From: Lachnospiraceae bacterium
Lineage (GTDB): Bacteria > Bacillota > Clostridia > Lachnospirales > Lachnospiraceae
Direction of reading: 5' to 3'
Assembly: GCA_009911185.1 (NCBI GenBank)
Contig: QXWW01000011.1
Coordinates: forward strand, 1 to 64,000
Length of the DNA stretch: 64,000 nt
Both the position numbers and the translations under genes were made by a program. The notes below the pieces were generated by a model. It made no database searches. It was given only the letters and a program-made list of their open reading frames with translations, and had not been told where the DNA came from. Within the stretch, counting starts at the first letter, position 1. Each line of letters opens with the position of its first letter. This document shows positions 63,699 to 64,000 of this stretch, one piece after another.

Positions 63699-64000
63699 AT
63701 GGCATTTGACAGTTTGTCTGAAAAATTACAAAATGTATTTAAGTCCCTGCGAAGCAAAGGGCTTCTTACGGAAGATGATGTGAAGGCAGCGCTGAAGGAA
63801 GTGAAGCTGGCCCTGTTAGAAGCGGATGTGAACTTTAAGGTGGTCAAGCAATTTGTAAAGTCTGTGCAGGAGCGCGCCGTGGGGCAGGATGTGATGAATG
63901 GCTTAAATCCGGGGCAGATGGTGATTAAGATTGTAAATGAGGAACTGGTTTCTTTGATGGGTTCCGAGACGACAGAGATTGCCTTAAAGCCAGGCGCAGA
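63699..64000 (+). CDS. ffh: Signal recognition particle protein Ffh, 3' end outside window
   Basis: Ffh with SRP RNA brings nascent membrane proteins to FtsY and the translocon. About 100 residues are visible: the N-terminal four-helix N domain (MAFDSLSEKLQNVFKSLRSK, LTEDDVKAALKEVKLALLEA, DVNFKVVKQFV). The GTPase and M domains lie beyond the window edge. TAGAGGAG precedes the ATG, inside the end of ylxM. Confidence 0.95.
   Translation, partial: MAFDSLSEKLQNVFKSLRSKGLLTEDDVKAALKEVKLALLEADVNFKVVKQFVKSVQERAVGQDVMNGLNPGQMVIKIVNEELVSLMGSETTEIALKPGA

Noticed and set aside
1-64000. CRISPR array
   Set aside because: No regularly spaced short direct repeats were seen; the only tandem repeats are protein-coding.

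Overview
The window looks like a chromosomal segment of an anaerobic, low-to-moderate GC Firmicute of the Clostridia, most likely the Lachnospiraceae. The signs are strong AGGAGG-type ribosome sites, a type A RNase P RNA, the ylxM-ffh pair, a CIRCE-controlled clpB, pyrB with a separate zinc-binding pyrI, a crotonase of the butyrate type, a flagellin, and large secreted proteins built from Ig-like, InlB-like and BspA-like repeats. This is inferred from gene content; no 16S gene is present.

Layout. 1-6.7 kb: the end of a BIG2 repeat surface protein, then two secreted proteins, one a 1265-residue mosaic. 7-13.4 kb: pyrimidine (pyrBI) and purine genes (a PurO-type IMP cyclohydrolase next to a stand-alone AICAR formyltransferase), with rnpB, a lipoprotein and cheV between them. 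13.4-18.2 kb: a coiled-coil protein, a DedA-glycosyltransferase pair, tmcAL and a TetR-flavodoxin pair. 18.3-21.9 kb: a graveyard of mobile DNA holding a thrice-broken IS3 element, fragments of what looks like an integrative element, and one apparently intact type I toxin-antitoxin module. 21.9-41.6 kb: mostly ordinary genes (clpB, polysaccharide deacetylase, rarA, aminotransferase, relQ-like synthetase, metallo-hydrolase, O-antigen-ligase-like protein, ThrE halves, amylase), then a hybrid sensor kinase translationally coupled to a solute-binding lipoprotein.

41.6-53.2 kb is a restriction-modification hotspot. An EcoRI/RsrI-type R-M pair lies beside tRNA-Gly. After ychF and an alpha-glucosidase comes a second, unusual system: a fused double adenine methyltransferase, a McrB-like AAA protein and a LlaJI/McrC-like nuclease in one tight operon. 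53.2-64 kb: proC, an lrgAB operon with a readable GntR-type operator and its likely GntR regulator, a sigma-28-type flagellin gene, a second rarA paralogue, crt, an ABC-2 transporter operon with its own regulator, and ylxM with the start of ffh.

The most interesting parts are the double-methylase/McrB/LlaJI-like R-M operon, the type I toxin-antitoxin module surviving in decayed mobile DNA, the kinase plus binding-protein pair with a degenerate receiver, and the mosaic surface protein with a Ser/Thr-rich core and Trp-rich tail. No CRISPR array was found. All calls come from reading the sequence; no database search was run.
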